Part shown: piece after piece, positions 11,730-24,568 of the stretch
How positions within the stretch are numbered: position 1 is the first letter of the stretch
Layout of the letters: each line of letters starts with the position of its first letter
Assembly (NCBI GenBank): GCA_037893225.1
Contig: JAZGUH010000186.1
Coordinates: 62,001-126,000, forward strand
Direction of reading: 5' to 3'
Length of the DNA: 64,000 nt
Source: Hippasteria phrygiana
Taxonomy: Eukaryota > Echinodermata > Asteroidea > Valvatida > Goniasteridae
Notes under the pieces: model-generated
Seen by the model: the letters and a program-made list of their open reading frames with translations, nothing else
Database searches by the model: none
Told to the model about the DNA's origin: nothing
Program-made: the position numbers and the translations under genes

Positions 11730-12700
11730 ATGTATGGTCTCAGTTTTTCCAGCAGTGGCTTTTGGGCAATTGTTCTATCGCCAACTTGAGATTTACAAAA
11801 TTGAGGCATTAAAACAATGCGGCTATGACTTTGAAGCGAATTTAAGCTTATCACTGGTGGATTGATAACATAGACCATGTCAGTAACCAAATACATCACA
11901 GGGGCCCTGACGTCCTTAGCAGGATGGGGGGCGTCATGCTCTACAGGCTCTGCTGGAGGTCGATGGGCAAGTCATGAGATGAGCTCAACATATCAATGTG
12001 TTAGAAATCAAAGCCGCTTATTTTGCCCTCCTGGCTTTCTTCCCAGCATTGCAAAACATACATGTGTTGCTAGAGATAGACAACACTACAGCGGTGGCAC
12101 ACATTAATCACATGGGCGGTACTCATTCAGAAGCGTGTAATACAGTCACGAGAGAACTTTGGTATGGTGTAAAGACAGGAATATTTGGCTAACTGCGGTC
12201 TTCATCCCAGGAAAACTTAACATTTCCGCTGATTGGGAATCAAGACATTTTACGGATCACACTGAGTGGCACCTCAATGTGCATATTTTCCAACGAATGC
12301 TAAAATCGTTTTCTGTTAGCCCGGACATTGACTTGTTCGCCTCTCGTCTCAACCACCATATAACGAGATATGTTTCTTGGCATCCTGACCCACAAGCGTA
12401 TGCCACTGATGCGTTTACTTTACATTGGGGTCAATTTCTAGCCTATGCATTTCCCCCGTTCTCACTTATAATGAGATTTCTTCAAAAATTGGAAGAAGAT
12501 TCTGCTGAGGCTGTAATGGTAGTTCCACATTGGCCTACTCAGCCCTGGTACCCATTGCTGATGAACCTTTGTATTTCTGCTCCTCTATTTTTGCACAGGA
12601 ATCGCAGAACACTACAGATGCCCCACGACGCCACAGCCGTCCACCCACTACACAAAAAGCTGCAGCTCATGGGTTGTCACTTATCCGGCAAGCGCTCCAG
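11730..12700 (+). pseudogene. DIRS reverse transcriptase C-terminal part and RNase H (broken)
   Basis: Continuation of the DIRS polyprotein after the insertion. Around 11735-11860 is the RT connection region (FPAVAFGQLFYRQLEIYKIEAL). Around 11998-12190 comes RNase H, with LEIKAAYFALLAF and the DNTTAVAHINHMGGTHS stretch holding the acidic DN pair. From 12195 to 12690 follows the conserved DIRS tail: NISADWESR, IDLFASRLNHH, YVSWHPDPQA, YAFPPFSLI and WPTQPWYP. Reading moves through at least three frames (breaks near 11860, between 11900 and 12000, and near 12165), so no full protein is made. Confidence 0.85.
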
Positions 12701-12708
12701 ATCAGACC

Positions 12709-13668
12709 ATGGGAATTTCAGAAGCCACGGCGGCTTTAATGGAGGCATCCTTGAGGGATGGAACTATCAAGCAGTATGGTGTGTACCTCAGAAAATGGCA
12801 ACAATGGTGTATCATCAACAATGATGATCCCTTTTCACCACGGATCAATTGTGCTCTTGGTTTCTTGACCAGCTTACATAACAATGACGCAGGCTACAGT
12901 GCCATCAATACTGCTCGTTCTGCAATGTCCGCAATTATTTCCCTCCCTGATAAATCTTCATTTGGACAGCATCCGCTTGTTTGTCGGTTGCTGAAGGGTT
13001 GTTTTCAGTTAAGGCCCAGCCTACCCCGCTATCACAGAATTTGGGATGTCAGCATCGTCTAACGAAATATCGAACACTATGATGATGTGAGCGGTTTATC
13101 TTTGAAACAGCTCACCAAGAAATTGGCGACGCTCATGCTACTGTTGTCAGGGCAAAGAGTCCAAACGATACATTCATTGGACATACAGTTTATGGAGATC
13201 AATGCTTCCCGTTGTTTTTTTCGGATACCTGTCCTGCTGAAGCAGTCACGGCCAGGAGTTCATCTAAACAGTATTAATTTTCCTGCCTATCCTAAGAATA
13301 GGAAGCTTTGTGTTGTGACCTTACTGAAGAAATACTTACAAGTAACTCGTGACTTACGGAAAGGGGAAGACAAACTTTTCTTAACCATGTCAAAACCTCA
13401 CCGAGCAGTATCCAAAGACACTATCAGCCGGTGGGTAAGGTGTACCATGGAAGAGGCTGGTATAAACACGAGAGAGTTTAAACCTCATAGCGTGAGTGCA
13501 TCATCCACAACAGCGGCACACCTCAGTGGATTGCCTCTTGACACTATAATGAAAAGTGCCGGATGGTCCAATGCAGCGACGTTTGCAACTTTTTATAAAA
13601 AACCAGTACTTCACACAACAGACACTGAAGTGTTTGCAATTGCGTTATTGAATAAAGTGTCACAATAA
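12709..13668 (+). pseudogene. DIRS tyrosine recombinase (broken, catalytic Arg replaced)
   Basis: The site-specific recombinase that integrates the circular DIRS DNA. The first block (12709-13062) is the N-terminal core-binding domain (SLRDGTIKQYGVYLRKWQQW, then FLTSLHNNDAGYSAINTARS). After a break near 13062 the catalytic domain (13087-13668) has the first arginine in LLSGQRVQTIHSL and the terminal tyrosine in GWSNAATFATFYKKP. The HxxR box reads HSVS, so the second catalytic arginine is replaced by serine. Ends at 13668. With the break and the lost Arg this enzyme would not work. Confidence 0.88.
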
Positions 13669-14145
13669 CGGGGCTCAGTCAAACATAATGTTAAGAAGCT
13701 CTTGACTACCGCTACTCCTGATTAAATGCGGTGCTCATGTTACACAGTGTGATTCACTGGTTTATACAGCCAACAGAGTTTGGCTTCCGTAATTATGTAT
13801 TTGTTTATTGTTATAAATCAGCACTCGGTTCGAGTCGATGATCTTACTTACTGGATATCAAGCTGTCCACGATATACACAGTGTAATGCATGGCTTTTAT
13901 TGTCACAAGTACTTGTGCTATCATTATCTTTAGTATGATTTCTTGCAGAAATCTGAATGGATCAGTTCATTCTGTCACTAGAATGTACCCATACATTCAA
14001 CAGTGATATATTAGTCTGTTGATTTGTCGGACTTTAATACATGTACCTTGACTCTCCGTTCTTTGGTGTCTCATTTACACATGGCTTTGAACATCTCGCG
14101 TGGTCACGGAGTGACGTAATACAAGGTGAGGTAGAATCCTACAAT
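13669..14145 (+). other. 3' non-coding region of the DIRS element
   Basis: No gene seen. DIRS elements carry inverted terminal repeats and an internal complementary region here. The 5' end lies outside the window, so the repeats cannot be paired. The stretch around 14095-14140 (gtgacgtaatacaaggtgag) is my best candidate for the terminal repeat. Confidence 0.45.
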
Positions 14146-14211
14146 TAAAGAGGAACTAAAACGGCAATTTTTTTGTTGACTTTTTGGACTTTTCCGACAG
14201 TTTAAATACTC

Positions 14212-14680
14212 ATGGAGATTAGTTTGCAGACGAGAGAAATTTTTTTATTAAAAAAAAAGGGTTGTTATTCTGAACCATTTATCCTGTTTCGCGAAAGCTC
14301 ATTATGTATGTTAATGTATGTATTTGGGGGTTGCACGAGGAACAGCGACAAAAACCCTGACCCAACCTTACTGCGATTCCCAGTGCTGAATGGAGCTCAA
14401 AGGCGACAGTGGGTCCGCTTTGTAGACAATACAATATCTGATTTTTGGCTGTCGAAATGGTCGAAAATATGTGCAGAACATTTCGCCAAAGACTGTATAG
14501 AATAGATGATAGTGTTAGTATGAAAACTCAGCTGGGTTTGAAGGCACAATTCCGTTTGAAGGATGGAGCCATTCCAACTCTAAAAGCACCGAGCATTCCA
14601 ATCGTGTCCCGGACTCACGCGCACCAGCGCGACGACGTTAACTGCGGTTGCCGTCTCGAGCAGCCAGAGAGCCCCGGTCG
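14212..14680 (+). pseudogene. THAP-type zinc-finger fragment
   Basis: Residues reading GGCTRNSDKNPDPTLLRFP, then RRQWVRFV and KICAEHFAKDC match the THAP C2CH pattern: a Cys near the start, a FP then W, then C-x2-H-F. THAP fingers bind DNA and occur in host regulators and in P-element- and Kolobok-like transposases. The expected first Cys of the C2 pair is missing (the frame has MYVFGGC). A stop at 14503-14505 breaks the frame, and the typical downstream segment (MKTQLGLKAQFRLKDGAIPTL) follows in another frame up to about 14610. No transposase domain follows, so this is a fragment. Confidence 0.6.
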
Positions 14681-14729
14681 TCTCCCTGTCCACGCTCGCT
14701 TGACTCAACATGCATTGTACACGCACGGT

Positions 14730-14950
14730 ATACCGCATATATACCCTGCCGGATATGAGGCAGCTTTTTTCACTCCGTATATTCTGTAGGATCCTACACT
14801 TCCTACAGTTCTACACCATTGAAATGTGCACAAAGTAAAAAGCAAAGACGGATACAGTGAACCAGTTTTGTGTAGGACTGTAGGAAGTTGTAGGCCCTGC
14901 AGATGATGCATGGTGAAAAAAGCTGCCCTTATATCGTGCTGCATATGACC
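14730..14950. repeat. Foldback (hairpin) element
   Basis: Two nested inverted pairs: catatataccctgccggat through gcagcttttttcac (14735-14772) against gtgaaaaaagctgccc through catatg (14913-14947), and cttcctacagttctacac against gtgtaggactgtaggaag in the middle. Together they make an imperfect hairpin of about 215 bp. Confidence 0.7.
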
Positions 14951-15170
14951 GCATGCGCTGCATGCCATTGAGTACGGTACCTTATAACAGAAATTGTGTG
15001 TATAGTTCTGAGAAGGTGCGGGTCCTTATGAGGGCTGCATAATCAAAGTCGCCAGACTAGAGTATAGCATCAGCTCACACACAACTCACCGCGCAGGTCC
15101 CAATAAAAGCCGACTGCAAACAAAGGAAAGTATGACTCATAACTAGCTTTCAGCAAGAACAAGCCTCTTT

Positions 15171-15461
15171 AAACGAGCTTCACAGAAGTGAAGTTTGATT
15201 GAGATTCTACCGAGCCGTATTACGGCACGGAGGGATTACGTGCCCTCCCTGCCGTCATAGTTGACGCCCACCCGAAAAGGTTTTGTCATCCTGGTACATG
15301 TAGAGGTTTCTATACCTGTAGATATACTGTACACATGTGTTCACGAGACGGCCCCACTTTAAAATGTGAAGGCTCGGTCAGCGCAATCTCACGTAATCCT
15401 TCCGTGCCGTAATACGGCTCGGTAGAATCTCAATCAAACTTCACTTCTGTGAAGCTCGTTT
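15171..15461. mobile_element. MITE with 70-bp inverted repeats
   Basis: The left arm, 15171-15241 (starting aaacgagcttcacagaag), is the reverse complement of 15391-15461. The core has no coding sequence. Target duplication is not clear (flanks cctctt and attg). Confidence 0.85.
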
Positions 15462-15748
15462 ATTGTAGGATTATCTCGGAATTCCACGATTCCGCGATAA
15501 CTTATCACGGAATTCCACGTTTCCAAGCTATTTATTGCAGTAACGCAGTATCGTGGATGGTCATATACGCTTCCGTACAAAAAGACCTGGGGCCGATTTC
15601 ACGAAACGCTAAGACACGTCTTAGGAAGAGTAACTCGTCTTACTCTTAGGATCGATTTCACCAAAGTTAGGCTGCGTCCGAATGTTTCGGTTGTGGCCGC
15701 TGGCTGTGTCTGCGGCTGTGGACGTGGCTAAAACGTCCCCGGCCACCC
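15462..15748. other. Short repeat fragments between MITE and satellite
   Basis: Contains ggaattccacg direct repeats (15478-15520), a MITE-like fragment starting ggggccgatttcacgaaacg (15590) with inverted ctaaga/tcttag words, and from 15670 a GC-rich tgcgtccgaatg... tggccgctggctgtg segment. Words related to the last recur inverted at 25783-25830, suggesting remnants of an outer element into which the satellite-bearing element inserted. Confidence 0.45.
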
Positions 15749-17138
15749 AGCTAACACATTATGCTTTTATAACATTATGAAAAGGTCTTACGGATGTTAT
15801 ATATAAAACATTTTAAAATAACATTTTAAAAACCTTATAGAAATGTTATGATAAACAGAACAACATTTTAATAACATAATTTAAATGTCTCAAATTTGAC
15901 GTTTTATCGAGTATGTTAAAGTGATGTCATCCAAATGTTATAACCAAATGTTTTAATTTAGTTTTCATGAGGGAAAGTTTGCCATAAATGTGATATTTTA
16001 AAAATATAATCCAGATGTTTTATAAATATCATAAAACGTTACTAAAACATCTCCTGAATGCTTGAGTCCACGGTACTATCAAAAACGTTTGAAAATGTTA
16101 TAAATGCACTTCTATCTAATGTTTAAAAGTGGTTTAACTTAAATAATAAATGTCAGTGCATGTGATATTTTGAAGACGTCATTGTAATGTTGCCACCTTA
16201 TTATCTGTAAGTTTTTATAATGTTCTTAAAACATATTTTAAAAAATATAATACTATGTTTTACAAATATCCCTAAAATGTCATACCGCAGAGTTGACAAC
16301 ATTCATAAAACATTTTTTAGATGTTTGAGTCCATGGAAGAATCAGTAACGTTAAAAAAATGTTTAAAAAACACTTCATACTGATGTTTAAAACTTGTCCG
16401 AATTATTATTATAAAACATTTCATATTTAAAAGACATCATTATAATGTTACCAGTCGTATGTTTTTATAATGTTCTTAAAACATATATTTGTATCCTTAA
16501 AAACATGTTGCAGAACTATGTGTAAAATATTATGCCAAATTATTGATAACATTCTTAAAACATGTTATAAATATTTGAGTCCACATAACTATTATTAACG
16601 TTTTAATAATGTCAAAAAAGCATTTCTGCCGGATGTTTAAAACTTGTCTTAGGTAAAAAATAAATCTCGGGCATTTGATATCAAAATGACGCGATGATAA
16701 TGTTACCATCTCAACATGTGTATGTTTTCATGATGTTCTTAAAACATCTTTTAAAAATATGAAACCATGTTTCACAGATATCCCTAAAATATTATGACAA
16801 AGAGTTGGCAACATTCTTAAAACATGATGTCAATGTTTGAGTCCATGAAAGAATTAGTTAAACGTCTAAATTGTTAAATATATCTTAGAGCATTTTATAT
16901 TTGAAAGACATCATTATAGTGTTACCACCTAAATAGTCGTATATTATTATGATGATGTTCTTAAAACATATGCGTATAGCATACACAAATTTCTTTAAAA
17001 TGTTATGCCAAATTATAGATAACATTCTTAAAACATGTTATAAATGTTCAAGTTAAGAAATATATGTATATGTATTAGGTAATAAATATATCTCTCGGGC
17101 ATTTGATATCAAAACGACGTTATGATAATGTTACCATC
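15749..17138. repeat. Diverged edge of the satellite
   Basis: The same words (cattcttaaaacat, ttgagtcca, gtttaaaacttgtc) recur, but spacing and sequence vary far more than to the right. This is the usual look of an old array edge no longer homogenised. Confidence 0.75.
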
Positions 17139-20100
17139 TGAACATTTGCATTTTAAAAATGTGTTTAAAACATCTTTAAAAAATATAAAACCATGTTTCA
17201 TAGATATCCCTAAAAATGTTATGACAAGAGTTGACAACATTCTTAAAACATGTTATTAATGTTTATAGTGCATGGAAGAATCGGTTAAACATTTAAATAA
17301 TATGTTGCTGCAAAAGTACTTGTCTGAATTGTTAAATACCAGTATATCATAGAGCTTTTGATTTTTAAAAGACATCATTATAATGTTACCACCTAAATAT
17401 AGTGGTGTACTATTATGAAGTTCTTAAAACATGTGTGTATAGCATTAAAACATGTTTCAGAAATATCTTACACAGGTTATGCCAAATTCTTGACAACATT
17501 CTTAAAACATGTTATAAATGTTCGAGTTCACAGAACTATACTATAAACGTTATAATAATGTTGTAAAAACATTTCTGCCTGGTGTTTAAAACTTGTCTTA
17601 GATAATAAATATATCTCGGGCCATTTGATATCATAACGACGTCGTGATAATGTTACCATCTGAGCATTTTAATGTTTTTATGATGTTCTGAAAACATCTT
17701 TGAAAAATATGAAACTATGTTTTACAGATATCCCTGAAATGTTATGCCAAATTCTTGACAACATTCTTAAAACATGTTATAAATGTTCGAGTCCACAGAA
17801 CTATACTATAAACGTTTTATTATTGTTGTAAAAACATTTCTGCCTGGTGTTTAAAACTTGTCTTAGATAATAAATATATCTCGGGGCATTTGATATCATA
17901 ACGACGTCGTGATAATGTTACAATCTGAACATATTTATGTTTTTATGATGTTCTGAAAACATCTTTGAAAAATATGAAACCATGTTTTACAGATATCCCT
18001 AAAATGTTATGCCAAATTCTTGACAACATTCTTAAAACATGTTCTAAATGTTCGAGTCCACAGAACTATACTATAAACGTTATAATAATGTTTTAAAAAC
18101 ATTTCTGCCTGGTGTTTAAAAACTTGTCTTAGATAATAAATATATCTCGGGGCATTTGATATCATAACGACGTCGTGATAATATTACCCTCTGAAAATTT
18201 TTATGGTTTTATGATGTTCTGAAAGCATCTTTGAAAAATATGAAACTATGTTTTACAGATATCCATAAAATGTTATGCCAAATTTTTGACAACATTCTTA
18301 AAACATGTTCTAAATGTTCGAGTCCACAGAACTATACTATAAACGTTTTAATAATGTTGTTAAAACATTTCTTCCTGGTGTTTAAAACTTGTCTTAGAAA
18401 ATAAATATATCTTGGGGCATTTGATATCATAACGACGTCGTGATAATGTTACCATCTGAACATTTTTATGTTTTTATGATGTTTTGAAAACATTTTTGAA
18501 AAATATGAACCATGTTTTACAGATATCCATCAAATGTTATGACAACAAGAGTTGACAACATTCTTAAAACATGTTCTAAATGTTCGAGTCCATAGAACTA
18601 TACTATACACGTTATAATAATGTTGTAAAAACATTTCTGCCTGGTGTTTAAATCTTGTCTTAGATAATAAATATTTCTCGGGGCATTTAATATCATAACG
18701 ACGTCGTGATAATGTTACAATCTGAACATATTTATGATTTTATGATGTTCTGAAAACATCTTTGAAAAATTTAAAACTATGTTTTACAGATATCCCTAAA
18801 ATGTTATGCAAAATTCTTGACAACATTCTTAAAACATGTTCTAAATGTTCGAGTCCACAGAACTATACTATAAACGTTTTAATAATGTTGTAAAAGCATT
18901 TCTTCCTGGTGTTTAAAACTTGTCTTAGAAAATAAATATATCTCGGGGCATTTGATATCATAACGACGTCGTGATAATGTTACCATCTGAACATTTGTAT
19001 GTTGTTATGATGTTTTGAAAACATTTTTGAAAAATATGAACCATGTTTTACAGATATCCATAAAATGTTATGACAACAAGAGTTGACAACATTCTTAAAA
19101 CATGTTCTAAATGTTCGAGTCCACAGAACTATACTATAAACGTTATAATAATGTTTTAAAAACATTTCTGCCTGGTGTTTAAAACTTGTCTTAGATAATA
19201 AATATATCTCGGGGCATTTGATATCAAAACGACGTCGTGATAATGTTACCATCTGAACATTTGCATTTTAAAAATGTGTTTAAAACATCTTTAAAAAATA
19301 TAAAACCATGTTTCATAGATATCCCTAAAAATGTTATGACAAGAGTTGACAACATTCTTAAAACATGTTATTAATGTTTATAGTGCATGGAAGAATCGGT
19401 TAAACATTTAAATAATATGTTGCTGCAAAAGTACTTGTCTGAATTGTTAAATACCAGTATATCATAGAGCTTTTGATTTTTAAAAGACATCATTATAATG
19501 TTACCACCTAAATATAGTGGTGTACTATTATGAAGTTCTTAAAACATGTGTGTATAGCATTAAAACATGTTTCAGAAATATCTTACACAGGTTATGCCAA
19601 ATTCTTGACAACATTCTTAAAACATGTTATAAATGTTCGAGTTCACAGAACTATACTATAAACGTTATAATAATGTTGTAAAAACATTTCTGCCTGGTGT
19701 TTAAAACTAGTCTTAGATAATAAATATATCTCGGGGCATTTGATATCATAACGACGTCGTGATAATGTTACCATCTGAGCATTTTAATGTTTTTATGATG
19801 TTCTGAAAACATCTTTGAAAAATATGAAACTATGTTTTACAGATATCCCTGAAATGTTATGCCAAATTCTTGACAACATTCTTAAAACATGTTATAAATG
19901 TTCGAGTCCACAGAACTATACTATAAACGTTTTATTATTGTTGTAAAAACATTTCTGCCTGGTGTTTAAAACTTGTCTTAGATAATAAATATATCTCGGG
20001 GCATTTGATATCATAACGACGTCGTGATAATGTTACAATCTGAACATATTTATGTTTTTATGATGTTCTGAAAACATCTTTGAAAAATATGAAACCATGT

Positions 20101-21368
20101 TTTACAGATATCCCTAAAATGTTATGCCAAATTCTTGACAACATTCTTAAAACATGTTCTAAATGTTCGAGTCCACAGAACTATACTATAAACGTTATAA
20201 TAATGTTTTAAAAACATTTCTGCCTGGTGTTTAAAAACTTGTCTTAGATAATAAATATATCTCGGGGCATTTGATATCATAACGACGTCGTGATAATATT
20301 ACCCTCTGAAAATTTTTATGGTTTGATGATGTTCTGAAAGCATCTTTGAAAAATATGAAACTATGTTTTACAGATATCCCTAAAATGTTATGCCAAATTT
20401 TTGACAACATTCTTAAAACATGTTCTGAATGTTCCAGTCCACAGAACTATACTATAAACGTTTTAATAATGTTGTTAAAACATTTCTTCCTGGTGTTTAA
20501 AACTTGTCTTCGAAAATAAATATATCTTGGGGCATTTGATATCATAACGACGTCGTGATAATGTTACCATCTGAACATTTTTATGTTTTTATGATGTTTT
20601 GAAAACATTTTTGAAAAATATGAACCATGTTTTACAGATATCCATAAAATGTTATGACAACAAGAGTTGACAACATTCTTAAAACATGTTCTAAATGTTC
20701 GAGTCCATAGAACTATACTATACACGTTATAATAATGTTGTAAAAACATTTCTGCCTGGTGTTTAAATCTTGTCTTAGATAATAAATATTTCTCGGGGCA
20801 TTTAATATCATAACGACGTCGTGATAATGTTACAATCTGAACATATTTATGATTTTATGATGTTCTGAAAACATCTTTGAAAAATTTAAAACTATGTTTT
20901 ACAGATATCCCTAAAATGTTATGCAAAATTCTTGACAACATTCTTAAAACATGTTCTAAATGTTCGAGTCCACAGAACTATACTATAAACGTTTTAATAA
21001 TGTTGTAAAAGCATTTCTTCCTAGTGTTTAAAACTTGTCTTAGAAAATAAATATATCTCGGGGCATTTGATATCATAACGACGTCGTGATAATGTTACCA
21101 TCTGAACATTTGTATGTTGTTATGATGTTTTGAAAACATTTTTGAAAAATATGAACCATGTTTTACAGATATCCATAAAATGTTATGACAACAAGAGTTG
21201 ACAACATTCTTAAAACATGTTCTAAATGTTCGAGTCCACAGAACTATACTATAAACGTTATAATAATGTTTTAAAAACATTTCTGCCTGGTGTTTAAAAC
21301 TTGTCTTAGATAATAAATATATCTCGGGGCATTTGATATCAAAACGACGTCGTGATAATGTTACCATC
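17139..21368. repeat. Two tandem copies of a 2,115-bp (8-monomer) higher-order unit
   Basis: The odd monomer containing gaacatttgcattttaaaaatg and agtggtgtactattatg occurs twice, exactly 2,115 bp apart (17401 and 19516). Other landmarks show the same offset (18980 and 21095). The unit equals eight monomers. Confidence 0.9.
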
Positions 21369-24300
21369 TGAACATTTGTATGTTTTTATGATGTTTTGAA
21401 AACATTTTTGAAAAATATGAACCATGTTTTACAGATATCCATAAAATGTTATGACAACAAGAGTTGACAACATTCTTAAAACATGTTCTAAATGTTCGAG
21501 TCCACAGAACTATACTATAAACGTTTTAATAATGTTGTAAAAACATTTCTTCCTGGTGTTTAAAACTTGTCTTAGAAAATAAATATATCTTGGGGCATTT
21601 GATATCATAACGACGTCGTGATAATGTTACCATCTGAACATTTTTATGTTTTTATGATGTTTTGAAAACATTTTTGAAAAATATGAACCATGTTTTACAG
21701 ATATCCATAAAATGTTATGACAACAAGAGTTGACAACATTCTTAAAACATGTTCTAAATGTTCGAGTCCATAGAACTATACTATACACGTTATAATAATG
21801 TTGTAAAAACATTTCTGCCTGGTGTTTAAATCTTGTCTTAGATAATAAATATTTCTCGGGGCATTTAATATCATAACGACGTCGTGATAATGTTACAATC
21901 TGAACATATTTATGATTTTATGATGTTCTGAAAACATCTTTGAAAAATTTAAAACTATGTTTTACAGATATCCCTAAAATGTTGTGCAAAATTCTTGACA
22001 ACATTCTTAAAACATGTTCTAAATGTTCGAGTCCACAGAACTATACTATAAACGTTTTAATAATGTGGTAAAAGCATTTCTTCCTGGTGTTTAAAACTTG
22101 TCTTAGAAAATAAATATATCTCGGGGCATTTGATATCATAACGACGTCGTGATAATGTTACCATCTGAACATTTGTATGTTTTTATGATGTTTTGAAAAC
22201 ATTTTTGAAAAATATGAACCATGTTTTACAGATATCCATAAAATGTTATGACAACAAGAGTTGACAACATTCTTAAAACATGTTCTAAATGTTCGAGTCC
22301 ACAGAACTATACTATAAACGTTTTAATAATGTTGTAAAAACATTTCTTCCTGGTGTTTAAAACTTGTCTTAGAAAATAAATATATCTTGGGGCATTTGAT
22401 ATCATAACGACGTCGTGATAATGTTACCATCTGAACATTTGTATGTTTTTATGATGTTTTGAAAACATTTTTGAAAAATATGAACCATGTTTTACAGATA
22501 TCCATAAAATGTTATGACAACAAGAGTTGACAACATTCTTAAAACATGTTCTAAATGTTCGAGTCCACAGAACTATACTATAAACGTTTTAATAATGTTG
22601 TAAAAACATTTCTTCCTGGTGTTTAAAACTTGTCTTAGAAAATAAATATATCTTGGGGCATTTGATATCATAACGACGTCGTGATAATGTTACCATCTGA
22701 ACATTTTTATGTTTTTATGATGTTTTGAAAACATTTTTGAAAAATATGAACCATGTTTTACAGATATCCATAAAATGTTATGACAACAAGAGTTGACAAC
22801 ATTCTTAAAACATGTTCTAAATGTTCGAGTCCATAGAACTATACTATACACGTTATAATAATGTTGTAAAAACATTTCTGCCTGGTGTTTAAATCTTGTC
22901 TTAGATAATAAATATTTCTCGGGGCATTTAATATCATAACGACGTCGTGATAATGTTACAATCTGAACATATTTATGATTTTATGATGTTCTGAAAACAT
23001 CTTTGAAAAATTTAAAACTATGTTTTACAGATATCCCTAAAATGTTATGCAAAATTCTTGACAACATTCTTAAAACATGTTCTAAATGTTCGAGTCCACA
23101 GAACTATACTATAAACGTTTTAATAATGTTGTAAAAGCATTTCTTCCTGGTGTTTAAAACTTGTCTTAGAAAATAAATATATCTCGGGGCATTTGATATC
23201 ATAACGACGTCGTGATAATGTTACCATCTGAACATTTGTATGTTTTTATGATGTTTTGAAAACATTTTTGAAAAATATGAACCATGTTTTACAGATATCC
23301 ATAAAATGTTATGACAACAAGAGTTGACAACATTCTTAAAACATGTTCTAAATGTTCGAGTCCACAGAACTATACTATAAACGTTTTAATAATGTTGTAA
23401 AAACATTACTTCCTGGTGTTTAAAACTTGTCTTAGAAAATAAATATATCTTGGGGCATTTGATATCATAACGACGTCGTGATAATGTTACCATCTGAACA
23501 TTTGTATGTTTTTATGATGTTTTGAAAACATTTTTGAAAAATATGAACCATGTTTTACAGATATCCATAAAATGTTATGACAACAAGAGTTGACAACATT
23601 CTTAAAACATGTTCTAAATGTTCGAGTCCACAGAACTATACTATAAACGTTTTAATAATGTTGTAAAAACATTTCTTCCTGGTGTTTAAAACTTGTCTTA
23701 GAAAATAAATATATCTTGGGGCATTTGATATCATAACGACGTCGTGATAATGTTACCATCTGAACATTTTTATGTTTTTATGATGTTTTGAAAACATTTT
23801 TGAAAAATATGAACCATGTTTTACAGATATCCATAAAATGTTATGACAACAAGAGTTGACAACATTCTTAAAACATGTTCTAAATGTTCGAGTCCATAGA
23901 ACTATACTATACACGTTATAATAATGTTGTAAAAACATTTCTGCCTGGTGTTTAAATCTTGTCTTAGATAATAAATATTTCTCGGGGCATTTAATATCAT
24001 AACGACGTCGTGATAATGTTACAATCTGAACATATTTATGATTTTATGATGTTCTGAAAACATCTTTGAAAAATTTAAAACTATGTTTTACAGATATCCC
24101 TAAAATGTTGTGCAAAATTCTTGACAACATTCTTAAAACATGTTCTAAATGTTCGAGTCCACAGAACTATACTATAAACGTTATAATAATGTTTTAAAAA
24201 CATTTCTGCCTGGTGTTTAAAACTTGTCTTAGATAATAAATATATCTCGGGGCATTTGATATCAAAACGACGTCGTGATAATGTTACCATCTGAACATTT

Positions 24301-24568
24301 GTATGTTTTTATGATGTTTTGAAAACATTTTTGAAAAATATGAACCATGTTTTACAGATATCCATAAAATGTTATGACAACAAGAGTTGACAACATTCTT
24401 AAAACATGTTCTAAATGTTCGAGTCCACAGAACTATACTATAAACGTTTTAATAATGTTGTAAAAACATTTCTTCCTGGTGTTTAAAACTTGTCTTAGAA
24501 AATAAATATATCTTGGGGCATTTGATATCATAACGACGTCGTGATAATGTTACCATCTGAACATTTGT
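20300..24568. repeat. Tandem copies of a 1,063-bp (4-monomer) higher-order unit
   Basis: The variant monomer with catagaactatactatacacg recurs with exact 1,063-bp spacing (landmarks at 20564, 21627, 22690, 23753). Equal lengths and near identity indicate recent amplification of a four-monomer block. Confidence 0.92.

Larger units (their letters stand above)
1..14145 (+). mobile_element. DIRS-type tyrosine-recombinase retrotransposon, interrupted by a Polinton
   Basis: In order on the + strand I see a gag-like region, a reverse transcriptase, an RNase H/RT C-terminal region and a tyrosine recombinase. This order, with a tyrosine recombinase instead of a DDE integrase and no protease, is the hallmark of DIRS elements. 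The 5' end lies before base 1. The 3' end is placed near 14145 from a sharp change after a gtgacgtaatacaaggtgag-like stretch; this boundary is an inference. The element is split at 1727/11724 by another transposon. Several frameshifts and stops, and a lost catalytic arginine in the recombinase, mean this copy is dead. Confidence 0.85.
15749..24568. repeat. Satellite array of about 265-bp monomers with higher-order structure
   Basis: About 33 copies of a monomer 265-266 bp long. The landmark ttcgag(t/tt)ccacagaac recurs at 17521, 17786, 18051, 18317 and 18583, and so on. Each later monomer holds cataacgacgtcgtgataatg, aacattcttaaaacatgtt and gttttgaaaac-like palindromes. The left third (15749-17138) is diverged, the right half nearly uniform. 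The array begins with acccagctaacacatt, the same end as the MITE at 25080. No coding content; the small - strand open frames inside are repeats of one another. Confidence 0.95.

Noticed and set aside
13669..14145. Pairing of DIRS terminal repeats
   Set aside because: The 5' end of the element is outside the window, so inverted terminal repeats could not be confirmed.
18980..24290. Seven - strand open frames of 61-90 codons, alike in sequence
   Set aside because: All are the same place in successive satellite monomers; there is no independent sign of coding.
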